DNA of 8,385 nt from CAJBVG01 sp044376465 (GCA_044376465.1 JBILKW010000100.1:1-8385); one strand, 5' to 3'. Counted from the stretch's first letter, positions 1-6,979 are shown. A program made the numbers and translations. Notes: generated from the letters alone by a model not told the origin.

Positions 1-29
1 AACTGATGTAGTTCTTTGGGCAAAACGAT

Positions 30-52
30 TATACGACTATACGACTATACGA
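30..52. repeat. 8-bp tandem repeat, about 2.9 copies
   Basis: The unit TATACGAC is repeated without mismatch at 30-37 and 38-45, and again for seven bases at 46-52. It lies immediately beyond the intrinsic terminator of the minus-strand operon. No gene is visible in 1-112. It is probably a simple-sequence tract, and no function can be read from it. Confidence 0.85.
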
Positions 53-80
53 AAAAAGGCTCATCAATTTGATGAGCCTT
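52..80 (-). terminator. Intrinsic terminator of the gyrA-TPR unit
   Basis: The arms AAGGCTCATC (56-65) and GATGAGCCTT (71-80) pair perfectly over 10 bp around a 5-nt loop. Read on the minus strand, the stem is followed directly by six T (complement of 52-57), the classic Rho-independent arrangement. It lies 32 nt past the TPR stop codon. There is no T run on the plus-strand side, so it acts in one direction. Confidence 0.92.
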
Positions 81-112
81 CTCTGCGCCTCTGCCTTCTC
101 CGCGTCTTTGCG
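81..112. repeat. Pyrimidine-rich CTCTGCG/CTTTGCG repeat
   Basis: This tract is built from related words of seven to nine bases: CTCTGCG, CCTCTGC, CTCCGCG, TCTTTGCG. It fills the 3' untranslated stretch between the TPR stop codon and the terminator hairpin. A related, more degenerate tract lies at 5200-5226, also just past a minus-strand stop codon. Such degenerate heptad-like tracts occur between genes in several phyla. The reading as an interspersed low-complexity repeat is inference. Confidence 0.55.
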
Positions 113-1267
113 TTATTTCTTTTTGAGTGCTTCTATACGTTTTCTCATTTCGCTCGATTTAGAAAGTTTATCGAGTTTAGCGTACACTTCTTTTAACGAT
201 GCCAAGGTATTTAAATCACTTGGTTGAAGTTCTAATGCTTTTTCTAAGTATGGTAATGATTTGTTGAACGATGCGGTGTACTTCGCTTTACCTGCGTTGT
301 ACTCTTTCTCTTTGCTCATTGGTAAATCTTTTACCTTATTGTATACTTCTACTCCGGCATTGTAATGCATGGCTCCAATATTATATAAAGCATCAAAATA
401 AACCGAATCTATGCTCAAGGCTTTTTTATAAGAAGTTTCCGCATTTTCTCTTTTCCCCATATTATCATAGGTAGCACCTAATGCGAACCATAAGGTTTTG
501 TTACTAGGATCGGCATTTGCTGCTTCTTCCATTTTGCTAATCATTTGTTTAGACTGGCCTCTTGCCATGTACACATTCAGTTCATCTATCATTAATGAGT
601 TGTTTCCAGGGAAAGCAGCTCTACCCAATGCAATATACTCTAGTCCTTTTGCAGTATCTTTTTCGGCCATGTATAAGTTTGATAAAGATCTGTAAACTTC
701 TACCTCTGGATATTTTAAGTCAATTAATCTAGTAAATAATTGTTTTTGAACCGGTACATTTTTAGCATTTAATGCTGCTAATGCTGCATTAAATAGTAAA
801 CCTGTATCTATTTTGCTGTATAATTTCTCCGAAAGATCAGCAGATTTCATAAAATTATCTGCAGCAGATTGGAACTCTTTTGCTTTATAGGCAGTAATAC
901 CATTGTTTACATAGCGATTTTGAAGAAAAGGAATTCGCTTCTTGATATCCTCAGCATATGCTTTTTTGGTATCTAGTTCTAATGCTTTTAAATAAGACTC
1001 TATCGATTTATCTAGCGCTTGTGAATCAACAGCTTTAGTTGCAGCATCTGGGCTCTCTTCAATGTCTTGATAAATGAGCCCACGATAGTACCAGGTTTTG
1101 GCACTAATACCAGTTTTTGGATCTAAAATTGCCTTGTCAATAGAAATCTTCGCTTTGTCGTATTCCTTAAACCTTTGGTAGTTATAGGCATTTACAACCT
1201 CGGCATTTTGTGCATTTGCACCATAGGCAAAGCCAGCTAGTATGATCAGCAAACTTAACTTTTTCAT
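113..1267 (-). CDS. Secreted or periplasmic TPR-repeat protein
   Basis: Protein of 384 residues starting MKKLSLLIIL. Residues 1-19 form a signal peptide: two lysines, a hydrophobic core, then a signal peptidase I site of the type ANA before Gln20. The rest is helical with tetratricopeptide repeats. The clearest is at 258-290 (WFALGATYDNMGKRENAETS, then ALSID); others lie at about 22-50, 58-100, 120-150, 191-220 and 335-352. TPRs bind other proteins, and no catalytic domain is visible. An in-frame ATG at 1342 would add 25 residues ahead of the signal peptide and overlap gyrA, so I chose the start at 1267. The gene begins 22 nt after the gyrA stop codon with no promoter visible between them, so it is probably co-transcribed with gyrA. 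Its exact role is unknown. Confidence 0.9.
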   Translation of the reverse strand: MKKLSLLIILAGFAYGANAQNAEVVNAYNYQRFKEYDKAKISIDKAILDPKTGISAKTWYYRGLIYQDIEESPDAATKAVDSQALDKSIESYLKALELDTKKAYAEDIKKRIPFLQNRYVNNGITAYKAKEFQSAADNFMKSADLSEKLYSKIDTGLLFNAALAALNAKNVPVQKQLFTRLIDLKYPEVEVYRSLSNLYMAEKDTAKGLEYIALGRAAFPGNNSLMIDELNVYMARGQSKQMISKMEEAANADPSNKTLWFALGATYDNMGKRENAETSYKKALSIDSVYFDALYNIGAMHYNAGVEVYNKVKDLPMSKEKEYNAGKAKYTASFNKSLPYLEKALELQPSDLNTLASLKEVYAKLDKLSKSSEMRKRIEALKKK

Positions 1268-1289
1268 GTTTATACTTGTTAAATTAATT

Positions 1290-3848
1290 TTATAAATTAG
1301 TTGCACTATCTTCTTGATTATCTGTATTTTCAGAATCACCACCTAAATTTTCAGTTGAAGATTCTTCAGTAACTATTGCTCCATCAATTTCTGGTAAATC
1401 CTCTTCTTTCACGTCTTCAATTTTAGCAATCGAAGCAATTTCATCCTCATCGTTTAACTTAATTAACCGAACTCCTTGCGTTGCTCTTCCCATAACGCGT
1501 AAATCCTTCACTTCCATACGTATGGTTAAACCCGATTTGTTGATAATCATTAAATGATCAGCATCTACCACATCTTTAATTCCTATTAAATCGCCAGTTT
1601 TATCGGTAATTTGAATGGTCTTCACTCCTTTTCCGCCTCTATTGGTTACTCTATAGTCTTCAATATCAGTGCGCTTACCATATCCTTTTTCAGATACCAC
1701 TAAAATAGTCGTCTCCGGATCGTTCACTGCAATCATTCCAATAACTTCGTCTTTCGGTCCAGCTAAAGTTATACCTCTAACACCAGTTGCAGTTCTACCC
1801 ATTGGTCTCACTGTGCTTTCGTTAAACCTAATGGCTCTACCAGAGCGTAATGCCATAACAATTTCTGAAGTTCCGTTGGTTAACAATACGTTTAATAACT
1901 GGTCGCCTTCGTTTATATTGATTGCGTTAATACCTGTAACTCTTGGATTTGAATAAGCGTCTAAAAGCGTTTTCTTAATGGTACCGTTCTTAGTACACAT
2001 TATGATGTAGTTATTCTTTAAGTACTCTTCATCCGTTAAATTATTAACGTTGATAACCGAACGAACCCTATCTTCTTTGCTTATGTTTACTAAGTTTTGT
2101 ATCGCTCGGCCTTTAGAGGTACGTGTTCCTTCCGGAATTTCGTACACTTTTAACCAATAACAACGTCCTAGTTCGGTAAAGAACATGATGTAATTGTGCG
2201 TACTTGCTATAAATAAGTGTTCTATAAAGTCTTCTTCTCTAGAATTACTTCCCATAGAACCTTTACCGCCTCTGCCTTGAACTCTGTATTCAGAAAGTGC
2301 TGTACGTTTGATATAACCAGCATTTGAAACTGTAATTACTACTTCTTCGTTCTCAATCATGTCTTCCATGCGGAATTCACCGCCAGCATATACAATTTCC
2401 GAACGACGATCGTCGCCGAATCGTTCTCTAATGTCAGCCAACTCATCTTTAATCATTTGCATTCTTAAAGACTCGTCGTTTAAAATATTCTTCAATTTTT
2501 CAATTAAGGCCATCAACTCTTCGTATTCAGCTTTAATTTTATCGCGTTCTAAGCCTGTTAATACTCTTAAACGCATTTCTAAGATTGCTCTGGCTTGTAG
2601 TTCTGATAAACCAAATTTCTCCATTAAGCCTTCGCGGGCTTCTTCCGGTGTTTTAGAATTACGTATTAAAGCAATTACCTCGTCTAGATGATCTAATGCT
2701 ATGAGTAAACCTTGTAAAATATGTGCGCGTTTTTCGGCCTCGTCGAGTTCAAACTTAGTTCTACGAACAATAACATCATGGCGATGCTCAACGAAATGTT
2801 GAATTAAATCTTTCAGATTTAACATCATTGGGCGTCCTTTAACTAAGGCAATGCTATTAATTGAAAATGAGGTTTGTAAGGCAGTGTACTTATACAAATT
2901 ATTTAACACTACACCGGCATTTGCATCGCGTTTTATTTCGTATACAATGCGCATACCGTCTCTATCACTCTCATCACGTATATCAGAAATTCCTTCTAAT
3001 TTTTTCTCGTTCACCAGTTCGGCAGTACGCTCAATCATGTTCGCCTTATTTACCTGGTAAGGTATTTCGGTAACAATAATTCGTTCGCGATCGTGACCAT
3101 AGGTTTCGATTTCAGCTTTGGCGCGCATTACTACTCGACCTCTACCGGTATGGTAGGCATCTTTAATACCATCGTATCCGTAAATGATACCACCGGTTGG
3201 AAAATCGGGAGCCTTCACGAACTTCATTAATTCAGAAATCTCAATTTCCTTATTATCAATATACGCAAAAATACCGTCGATTACTTCACGCAAATTGTGT
3301 GGAGCCATGTTAGTGGCCATACCCACAGCAATACCTGAAGTACCGTTTACCAATAAATTCGGAATTTTAGCTGGCAAAACAGTGGGTTCTTCGAGCGAGT
3401 CGTCGAAGTTTAATTGGAAGTCTACTGTATTTTTATTGATGTCATTTAACATCTCCTCTGCCACTTTGGTTAATCGTGCTTCTGTATAACGCATTGCAGC
3501 AGGACTATCACCATCCACCGAACCGAAGTTTCCTTGCCCGTCGACCATCATATATCGCAGCGACCATTCTTGGGCCATACGCACCATGGTATCGTATACA
3601 GATGCATCGCCGTGTGGGTGATACTTACCCAAGACCTCTCCTACAATACGAGCCGATTTTTTAAAAGGTTTACCACTTGTTACACCCAAATCTAACATAC
3701 CGTACAATACACGGCGGTGCACTGGCTTTAAACCGTCGCGCACATCAGGCAAGGCACGAGAAACAATAACCGACATCGAATAATCGATGTAGGCAGATTT
3801 CATTTCTTCTTCAATGTTAATCGGGATAATTCTATCGTTTTCTGACAT
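1290..3848 (-). CDS. gyrA: DNA gyrase subunit A
   Basis: Protein of 852 residues (E. coli GyrA has 875). With GyrB it forms the A2B2 gyrase, which introduces negative supercoils using ATP. The N-terminal breakage-reunion domain is clear: SRALPDVRDGLKPVHRR (30-46), the quinolone region GKYHPHGDASVYDTM (74-88) and MRYTEARL with catalytic Tyr121. A coiled-coil arm spans about 365-480. The C-terminal beta-pinwheel carries the GyrA box QGRGGKG (524-530), which wraps DNA and separates GyrA from ParC. A degenerate copy, NRGGKG, lies at 736-741. The last 40 or so residues are an acidic tail. The residue equivalent to E. coli Ser83 is alanine (Ala82), while Asp86 is conserved. The start at 3848 gives the usual N-terminus. 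hemF ends 85 nt upstream, and a candidate promoter lies in the gap. Confidence 0.98.
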   Translation of the reverse strand: MSENDRIIPINIEEEMKSAYIDYSMSVIVSRALPDVRDGLKPVHRRVLYGMLDLGVTSGKPFKKSARIVGEVLGKYHPHGDASVYDTMVRMAQEWSLRYMMVDGQGNFGSVDGDSPAAMRYTEARLTKVAEEMLNDINKNTVDFQLNFDDSLEEPTVLPAKIPNLLVNGTSGIAVGMATNMAPHNLREVIDGIFAYIDNKEIEISELMKFVKAPDFPTGGIIYGYDGIKDAYHTGRGRVVMRAKAEIETYGHDRERIIVTEIPYQVNKANMIERTAELVNEKKLEGISDIRDESDRDGMRIVYEIKRDANAGVVLNNLYKYTALQTSFSINSIALVKGRPMMLNLKDLIQHFVEHRHDVIVRRTKFELDEAEKRAHILQGLLIALDHLDEVIALIRNSKTPEEAREGLMEKFGLSELQARAILEMRLRVLTGLERDKIKAEYEELMALIEKLKNILNDESLRMQMIKDELADIRERFGDDRRSEIVYAGGEFRMEDMIENEEVVITVSNAGYIKRTALSEYRVQGRGGKGSMGSNSREEDFIEHLFIASTHNYIMFFTELGRCYWLKVYEIPEGTRTSKGRAIQNLVNISKEDRVRSVINVNNLTDEEYLKNNYIIMCTKNGTIKKTLLDAYSNPRVTGINAININEGDQLLNVLLTNGTSEIVMALRSGRAIRFNESTVRPMGRTATGVRGITLAGPKDEVIGMIAVNDPETTILVVSEKGYGKRTDIEDYRVTNRGGKGVKTIQITDKTGDLIGIKDVVDADHLMIINKSGLTIRMEVKDLRVMGRATQGVRLIKLNDEDEIASIAKIEDVKEEDLPEIDGAIVTEESSTENLGGDSENTDNQEDSATNL

Positions 3849-3875
3849 CTCTTTTTACTAATTTTTATATCCTCG

Positions 3876-3883
3876 TAAAGGTA
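3876..3883 (-). promoter_or_regulatory. Candidate gyrA -7 promoter element
   Basis: On the minus strand this reads TACCTTTA, seven of eight bases of the Bacteroidota -7 consensus TAnnTTTG, 28 nt before the gyrA start. No good -33 TTG is seen at the usual distance and no terminator separates hemF from gyrA. Read-through from hemF is therefore possible. Weak call. Confidence 0.35.
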
Positions 3884-3933
3884 ACAAAAAGCTAGTGTTT
3901 ATATAAGATTGTGGAAAAGTTAAGAACAAATTT

Positions 3934-4824
3934 TTAGGTCCAAGAAATGCCTTTTTTGAGCAGCTGGAGTGTTTTTTCTTCTTCGCTCCCTTCTTCGGCT
4001 TTGTATTGATACACCCACTCTGCCAAAGGTGGCATACTCATGAGAATACTTTCTGTTCTTCCGCCTGTGTCGAAGCCAAATTTTGTACCTTTATCGTACA
4101 CTAAATTGAACTCCACGTATCGTCCTCGACGGAGGTTTTGCCAGTGTTTATTCAATTCGTTATAAGGCTTTTGTGCATTTCTACTTAATAGTTCGGTGTA
4201 AATACCCGCAAAGCTCAATCCTACTTTTTGTACAAAGTTCAAAATCTGCTCCTTGCTTTTACCTTCGCGCGTTTCATTTAGTCGATCGAAAAATATACCT
4301 CCGATGCCACGAGTTTCATTTCTATGTTTATTGAAAAAATAATCGTCGGCCCATTTTTTGTATTTCGCAAAGGCTTCGACATCATAGCTGTCGCAAACTT
4401 TTTTTAATGTTTGATGGAAGAACCTTGCATCTTCCTCTACTATGTAATGCGGTGTAAGGTCTATACCTCCACCAAACCAATACTCCTCGGGTGTTTCGAA
4501 ATAACGTACGTTCATGTGTATAATAGGAACCATTGGACTAATTGGATGCATGACAATGGATACCCCAGTTGCAAAAAAGTTAGGATTGCTTAATCCCAAG
4601 GCTTTTAAAATGTTCTCACTCAACTGTCCGCCAACCCCCGAAAAGTTTACTCCGGCTTTTTCTAAGATGCTACCATTTTGCAAAATTCTTGTTCGACCGC
4701 CACCCTCTTCTGTATGGGTCCAGGTTTCTTCTACAAATTTCCCGGAACCATCGGCTTGTTCAATTGCTTTGCAAATGGAGTCTTGGAGGGATTGGAACCA
4801 GGTACTTATTTCGTGCTTATTCAT
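3934..4824 (-). CDS. hemF: Oxygen-dependent coproporphyrinogen III oxidase
   Basis: Protein of 296 residues, a normal length for HemF. The enzyme oxidatively decarboxylates two propionates of coproporphyrinogen III to give protoporphyrinogen IX, using O2, in the cytoplasm; this is a late step of heme synthesis. Family motifs appear in order: HPISPMVPIIHMNVRYFE (93-110, His93 and His103), YWFGGGIDLTPHY (115-127), His137, HRNETRGIGGIFFD (167-180), RRGRYVEFNLVYDKGT (232-247) and TGGRTESILMSMPP (253-266). These make the call secure, and no key residue seems missing. The start MNKHEIS matches the family N-terminus. It has its own promoter element at 4884-4891, with inverted repeats between promoter and start. 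Use of the O2-dependent enzyme implies a life with oxygen. The gene may read through into gyrA. Confidence 0.97.
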   Translation of the reverse strand: MNKHEISTWFQSLQDSICKAIEQADGSGKFVEETWTHTEEGGGRTRILQNGSILEKAGVNFSGVGGQLSENILKALGLSNPNFFATGVSIVMHPISPMVPIIHMNVRYFETPEEYWFGGGIDLTPHYIVEEDARFFHQTLKKVCDSYDVEAFAKYKKWADDYFFNKHRNETRGIGGIFFDRLNETREGKSKEQILNFVQKVGLSFAGIYTELLSRNAQKPYNELNKHWQNLRRGRYVEFNLVYDKGTKFGFDTGGRTESILMSMPPLAEWVYQYKAEEGSEEEKTLQLLKKGISWT

Positions 4825-4836
4825 TCAATGTGAGTT

Positions 4837-4880
4837 TACAGAGTACAATGTGCTCTGTATTTTGTACAGTGTACATTGTA
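4837..4880 (-). promoter_or_regulatory. Overlapping inverted repeats in the hemF leader
   Basis: The larger inverted repeat pairs TACAATGTGCTCTGTA (4844-4859) with TACAGTGTACATTGTA (4865-4880): 14 of 16 positions match around a 5-nt loop. A second, perfect 7-bp repeat, TACAGAG (4837-4843) with CTCTGTA (4853-4859), uses part of the same left arm, so the two structures exclude each other. They fill the space between the predicted -7 element and the hemF start, close to or just after the expected transcription start. They could be a repressor operator or a leader RNA switch; the sequence does not decide. Confidence 0.6.
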
Positions 4881-4883
4881 GGG

Positions 4884-4891
4884 CAAAGGTA
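4884..4891 (-). promoter_or_regulatory. hemF -7 promoter element
   Basis: On the minus strand this reads TACCTTTG, a perfect match to the Bacteroidota -7 consensus TAnnTTTG, 59 nt upstream of the hemF ATG. The region where a -33 TTG should lie is only T-rich, so the match rests on the -7 element and on position. Confidence 0.6.
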
Positions 4892-4934
4892 GTAAGAATT
4901 TGGATTTTTAAATTTTAAAGGATTAGAAATAATT

Positions 4935-5022
4935 TTTCTTTCAATACTTTAAATTTTTTCTTTCAATACTGTAAATTCTTTTTTTCAATACTGTAATTTT
5001 TTTCTTTCAATACTGTAAATTC
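4935..5022. repeat. Four tandem 22-bp repeats upstream of hemF
   Basis: Units start at 4935, 4957, 4979 and 5001, and the core TCAATACT recurs at exact 22-bp steps (4941, 4963, 4985, 5007). The unit is close to TTTCTTTCAATACTGTAAAT followed by TC. Units 2 and 4 are identical; unit 1 has TTT in place of TGT, and unit 3 has one C-to-T change and a shifted 3' end. There are no spacers, so it is not a CRISPR array. The array ends about 45 bp upstream of the hemF -7 element. The spacing of roughly two helical turns would put every core on one face of the DNA, as in iterons or multi-site operators. Confidence 0.9.
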
Positions 5023-5121
5023 TAAAATAAAAAAGCTAGACAGCACTATATTTCTATAATTTCCGTGCTACGGATTGTACAACTTATTTTCTATTTTCAG
5101 AATCGCATGTTTTTATTTTTT

Positions 5122-5136
5122 AATTTACAGTATTGA
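5122..5136. repeat. Inverted fifth copy of the 22-bp repeat core
   Basis: AATTTACAGTATTGA is the exact reverse complement of TCAATACTGTAAATT in the last array unit (5007-5021). Beyond a two-base mismatch the match resumes through a shared A/T tract, so the inverted repeat spans about 5007-5033 and 5110-5136. It encloses roughly 75 bp. No target-site duplication is seen at the outer ends. Confidence 0.85.
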
Positions 5137-5174
5137 TGGGGAATGCTTAATAGGGGGCTTATTTCTTTTCATTA

Positions 5175-5214
5175 CAAAGTAGCAGTTCAATGCTAAAAGC
5201 TCTTTGCTACTCTG
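5175..5214 (-). other. Possible hairpin downstream of the SnoaL-like gene
   Basis: CAAAGTAGCA (5175-5184) and TGCTACTCTG (5205-5214) pair at 9 of 10 positions around a 20-nt loop, about 54 nt past the stop codon at 5268. There is no T run on the minus-strand exit side, so it is not a standard intrinsic terminator. It may protect the 3' end or be chance. Confidence 0.35.
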
Positions 5215-5267
5215 CTTCTTTGCGTGAAATAATAAATAATATAATAACAAGTTTATACTTGAACACC

Positions 5268-5714
5268 CTACTCTTCAAAATTATCAAAGTAAGTAAAGTC
5301 CTTTGTAATCAGTCCATTTTCAATGGTAAAAATAGTACAAATGGGCAGCTCAAATGTTGAACTATCCGGTGCTGTACCTGTTGATACAAACTCTACGATG
5401 ATATGTTGATCGCCCGAAGGGTATAGCTTAATAACCTGATCATGAAGGTCGGGGAACATGCTGTTTAATTCCGAATACTTATCAATAATTTGCTTTCGTG
5501 TTTGTGTTACAATACCCGGGCCCAATGTAGGATCTTTAAATTCAGAAACTTCTGAATACATACTTGCCATTTTTTCCCAATCGTGATTATTGAAATGTTT
5601 GTAATACTGTTTTACTAATTTTTCGTTAGCGGAGCTTGTATTCTTTTTAGTTTGTTGATGGTTGCAAGAAATCAATGTACTTACTGCGAAAAATAATAAG
5701 ATTAGGTGTTTCAT
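5268..5714 (-). CDS. SnoaL/NTF2-like lipoprotein
   Basis: Protein of 148 residues. The N-terminus is a lipoprotein signal: MKH, a hydrophobic stretch, and a good lipobox LISC with Cys17 as the lipidation site. A Ser/Lys/Asn-rich linker of about 15 residues follows. Residues 33-145 resemble the SnoaL-like branch of the NTF2 fold: the opening helix LVKQYYKHFNNHDWEKMASM, FKDP (59-62), MFPDLHD (86-92), and the strand run PICTIFTIENGLITKDFTYF (124-143). These cone-shaped barrels bind small ligands or act as isomerases or hydrolases; the substrate here is unknown. The gene starts 18 nt after the MFS stop codon behind an A-rich leader, so the two are probably one unit. The fold call is from pattern only. 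Confidence 0.85.
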   Translation of the reverse strand: MKHLILLFFAVSTLISCNHQQTKKNTSSANEKLVKQYYKHFNNHDWEKMASMYSEVSEFKDPTLGPGIVTQTRKQIIDKYSELNSMFPDLHDQVIKLYPSGDQHIIVEFVSTGTAPDSSTFELPICTIFTIENGLITKDFTYFDNFEE

Positions 5715-5732
5715 ATTTTTTGTGTTTTTATA

Positions 5733-6950
5733 TTACTCAGAATAGTCAAGATCCTTCCCAAACGTTTCCTCTAATCCCTTCGCCGCCCAAAGCGCCAAAA
5801 GCACCGTCACCGTTCCTACTAAAAAAGCAGCATTCAACAATCCCATTCCCGATTTCAATGCTGTAAAACTCAGTGTTACTGGAACTACCGATGCACGTAC
5901 GAAATTAGGTGCGGTAGTAGTTACCGTGGCGCGGATGTTGGTACCAAATTGCTCCGAGGCAATGCTTACAAACAAAGCTACATAACCGCCAGCGATGCCC
6001 ATGAGAGTGCAAGCAATATACCAAGCAGTGGCGCTAGAAATGTTGGCGTAGAAGGAGTATAAAATACTGAAGAAAGTAAGGCAAATAAAGAGCATGAGAA
6101 TTTTTAAACGTGAGCGGAAGAGCTGACTCAAATACCCACTTAGAATGTCGCCAAGGGCGAGGCCTGCATAACAAAACATAATGGCTTTACCAGCACTTAA
6201 GGGTTCGGCTATACCCAAAGCTTTACCAAACTCAGGACTAAATGTAACTGGTATACCCACCAAAAACCAAATGGGTACGCCAATTAAAATACTGAACAAG
6301 TATTTTTTGAAGGTTTGGAGGTTGCTGAATAATTTGAAAAAATTTCCTCGTTCAGAGCCTTCCATATTTATATTTTTAAACATACCCGATTCGTGTACTC
6401 CGATTCTTAATAGCAACAAAACTAAACCCAATACCCCACCAATTATATAGGCCATTTGCCAAGTTGCATAATCGCCTACCAAAGCAGCGCAAACCGCTCC
6501 AAGTAAACCAACACTGGCCACAATCATGGCGCCATAACCACGGTTCTCTTTGCTCATACTTTCTGATACCAAGGTAATACCTGCTCCCAACTCCCCTGCT
6601 AAACCAAAACCTGCAATAAAACGGATAATTCCGTACCAAGTAATATCGGTTACAAATGCATTCGCAATGTTGGCTACCGAGTATATAAATATGGAACCGA
6701 AGAGCACTGAAATTCGTCCTTTTTTATCGCCTAAAATTCCCCAAACTAATCCTCCTACCAACATGCCTATCATTTGTATGTTGATAAGTTGTATTCCACG
6801 TTCCATTAACTGTTCTTCCGGAACGCCAATGCCCATAAGGCTTTTAACGCGTACAATGCTAAAAAGTACAAGGTCGTATATATCTACAAAATAGCCGAGG
6901 GCGGCAACGAGGACAATATTACGGGTGTTTGTGCTGAGTGGTTGATGCAT
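5733..6950 (-). CDS. Major facilitator superfamily transporter
   Basis: Protein of 405 residues with about twelve hydrophobic segments, a typical MFS size. The loop between helices 2 and 3 holds the MFS signature GILGDKKGRISV (71-82). Helix 4 has RFIAGFGLAGELGAG (110-124) followed by LVSES. The C-terminal half has SEQFGTNIRAT (332-342), the counterpart of the E-x-FP-T-x-x-RAT motif of metabolite:proton and sugar-porter families. It is therefore probably a proton-coupled inner-membrane carrier of a small metabolite; the substrate cannot be read. I chose the start MHQPLSTNTRN at 6950. An upstream in-frame ATG (7019) adds 23 residues (ending CLYFVYFVTKK) that translate a 9-bp tandem repeat and look non-coding. 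The SnoaL-like lipoprotein follows at 18 nt. Confidence 0.93.
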   Translation of the reverse strand: MHQPLSTNTRNIVLVAALGYFVDIYDLVLFSIVRVKSLMGIGVPEEQLMERGIQLINIQMIGMLVGGLVWGILGDKKGRISVLFGSIFIYSVANIANAFVTDITWYGIIRFIAGFGLAGELGAGITLVSESMSKENRGYGAMIVASVGLLGAVCAALVGDYATWQMAYIIGGVLGLVLLLLRIGVHESGMFKNINMEGSERGNFFKLFSNLQTFKKYLFSILIGVPIWFLVGIPVTFSPEFGKALGIAEPLSAGKAIMFCYAGLALGDILSGYLSQLFRSRLKILMLFICLTFFSILYSFYANISSATAWYIACTLMGIAGGYVALFVSIASEQFGTNIRATVTTTAPNFVRASVVPVTLSFTALKSGMGLLNAAFLVGTVTVLLALWAAKGLEETFGKDLDYSE

Positions 6951-6959
6951 TTTTTTGGT

Positions 6960-6979
6960 CACAAAGTACACAAAGTACA
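6960..6979. repeat. 9-bp tandem repeat in the MFS leader
   Basis: A period-9 run of 2.2 copies; on the minus strand the unit is TGTACTTTG. It lies 10-29 nt upstream of the MFS start. Each copy contains TACTTTG, one base shorter than the -7 consensus TAnnTTTG, so it might overlap the MFS promoter, but the match is imperfect. Confidence 0.7.

Larger units (their letters stand above)
5023..5267. other. Gene-free repeat-containing gap, right part
   Basis: The gap between hemF and the SnoaL-like gene runs from 4825 to 5267. Its right part has no plausible coding sequence on either strand. It holds an inverted copy of the 22-bp repeat core (5122-5136), a perfect 8-bp palindrome TTGTACAA (5075-5082), a possible hairpin (5175-5214) and a CTCTTTGC/CTTTGCG tract (5200-5226). 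The remainder is AT-rich DNA in which I see nothing specific. Confidence 0.7.

Noticed and set aside
1268..1342. Longer N-terminus of the TPR protein from the ATG at 1342
   Set aside because: It would overlap the gyrA coding end and put 25 residues ahead of a complete signal peptide.
2359..2691. Plus-strand open frame of 110 codons opposite gyrA, and similar ones within 1669-3664
   Set aside because: Shadows of conserved gyrA codons with no recognisable product.
1290..3848. ParC (topoisomerase IV subunit A) instead of GyrA
   Set aside because: The intact GyrA box at 524-530, six-blade C-terminal domain and length favour GyrA.
4514..4918. Plus-strand open frame of 134 codons opposite hemF
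   Set aside because: It is antisense to well-conserved hemF sequence and runs through its leader and promoter; no domain is recognisable.
4935..5022. CRISPR array
   Set aside because: Units are contiguous with no unique spacers, the period is only 22 bp, and no cas gene is present.
5007..5136. Complete MITE or insertion element bounded by the 15-bp inverted repeat
   Set aside because: No target-site duplication or internal element structure was found, and one end lies inside the tandem array; kept only as an alternative.
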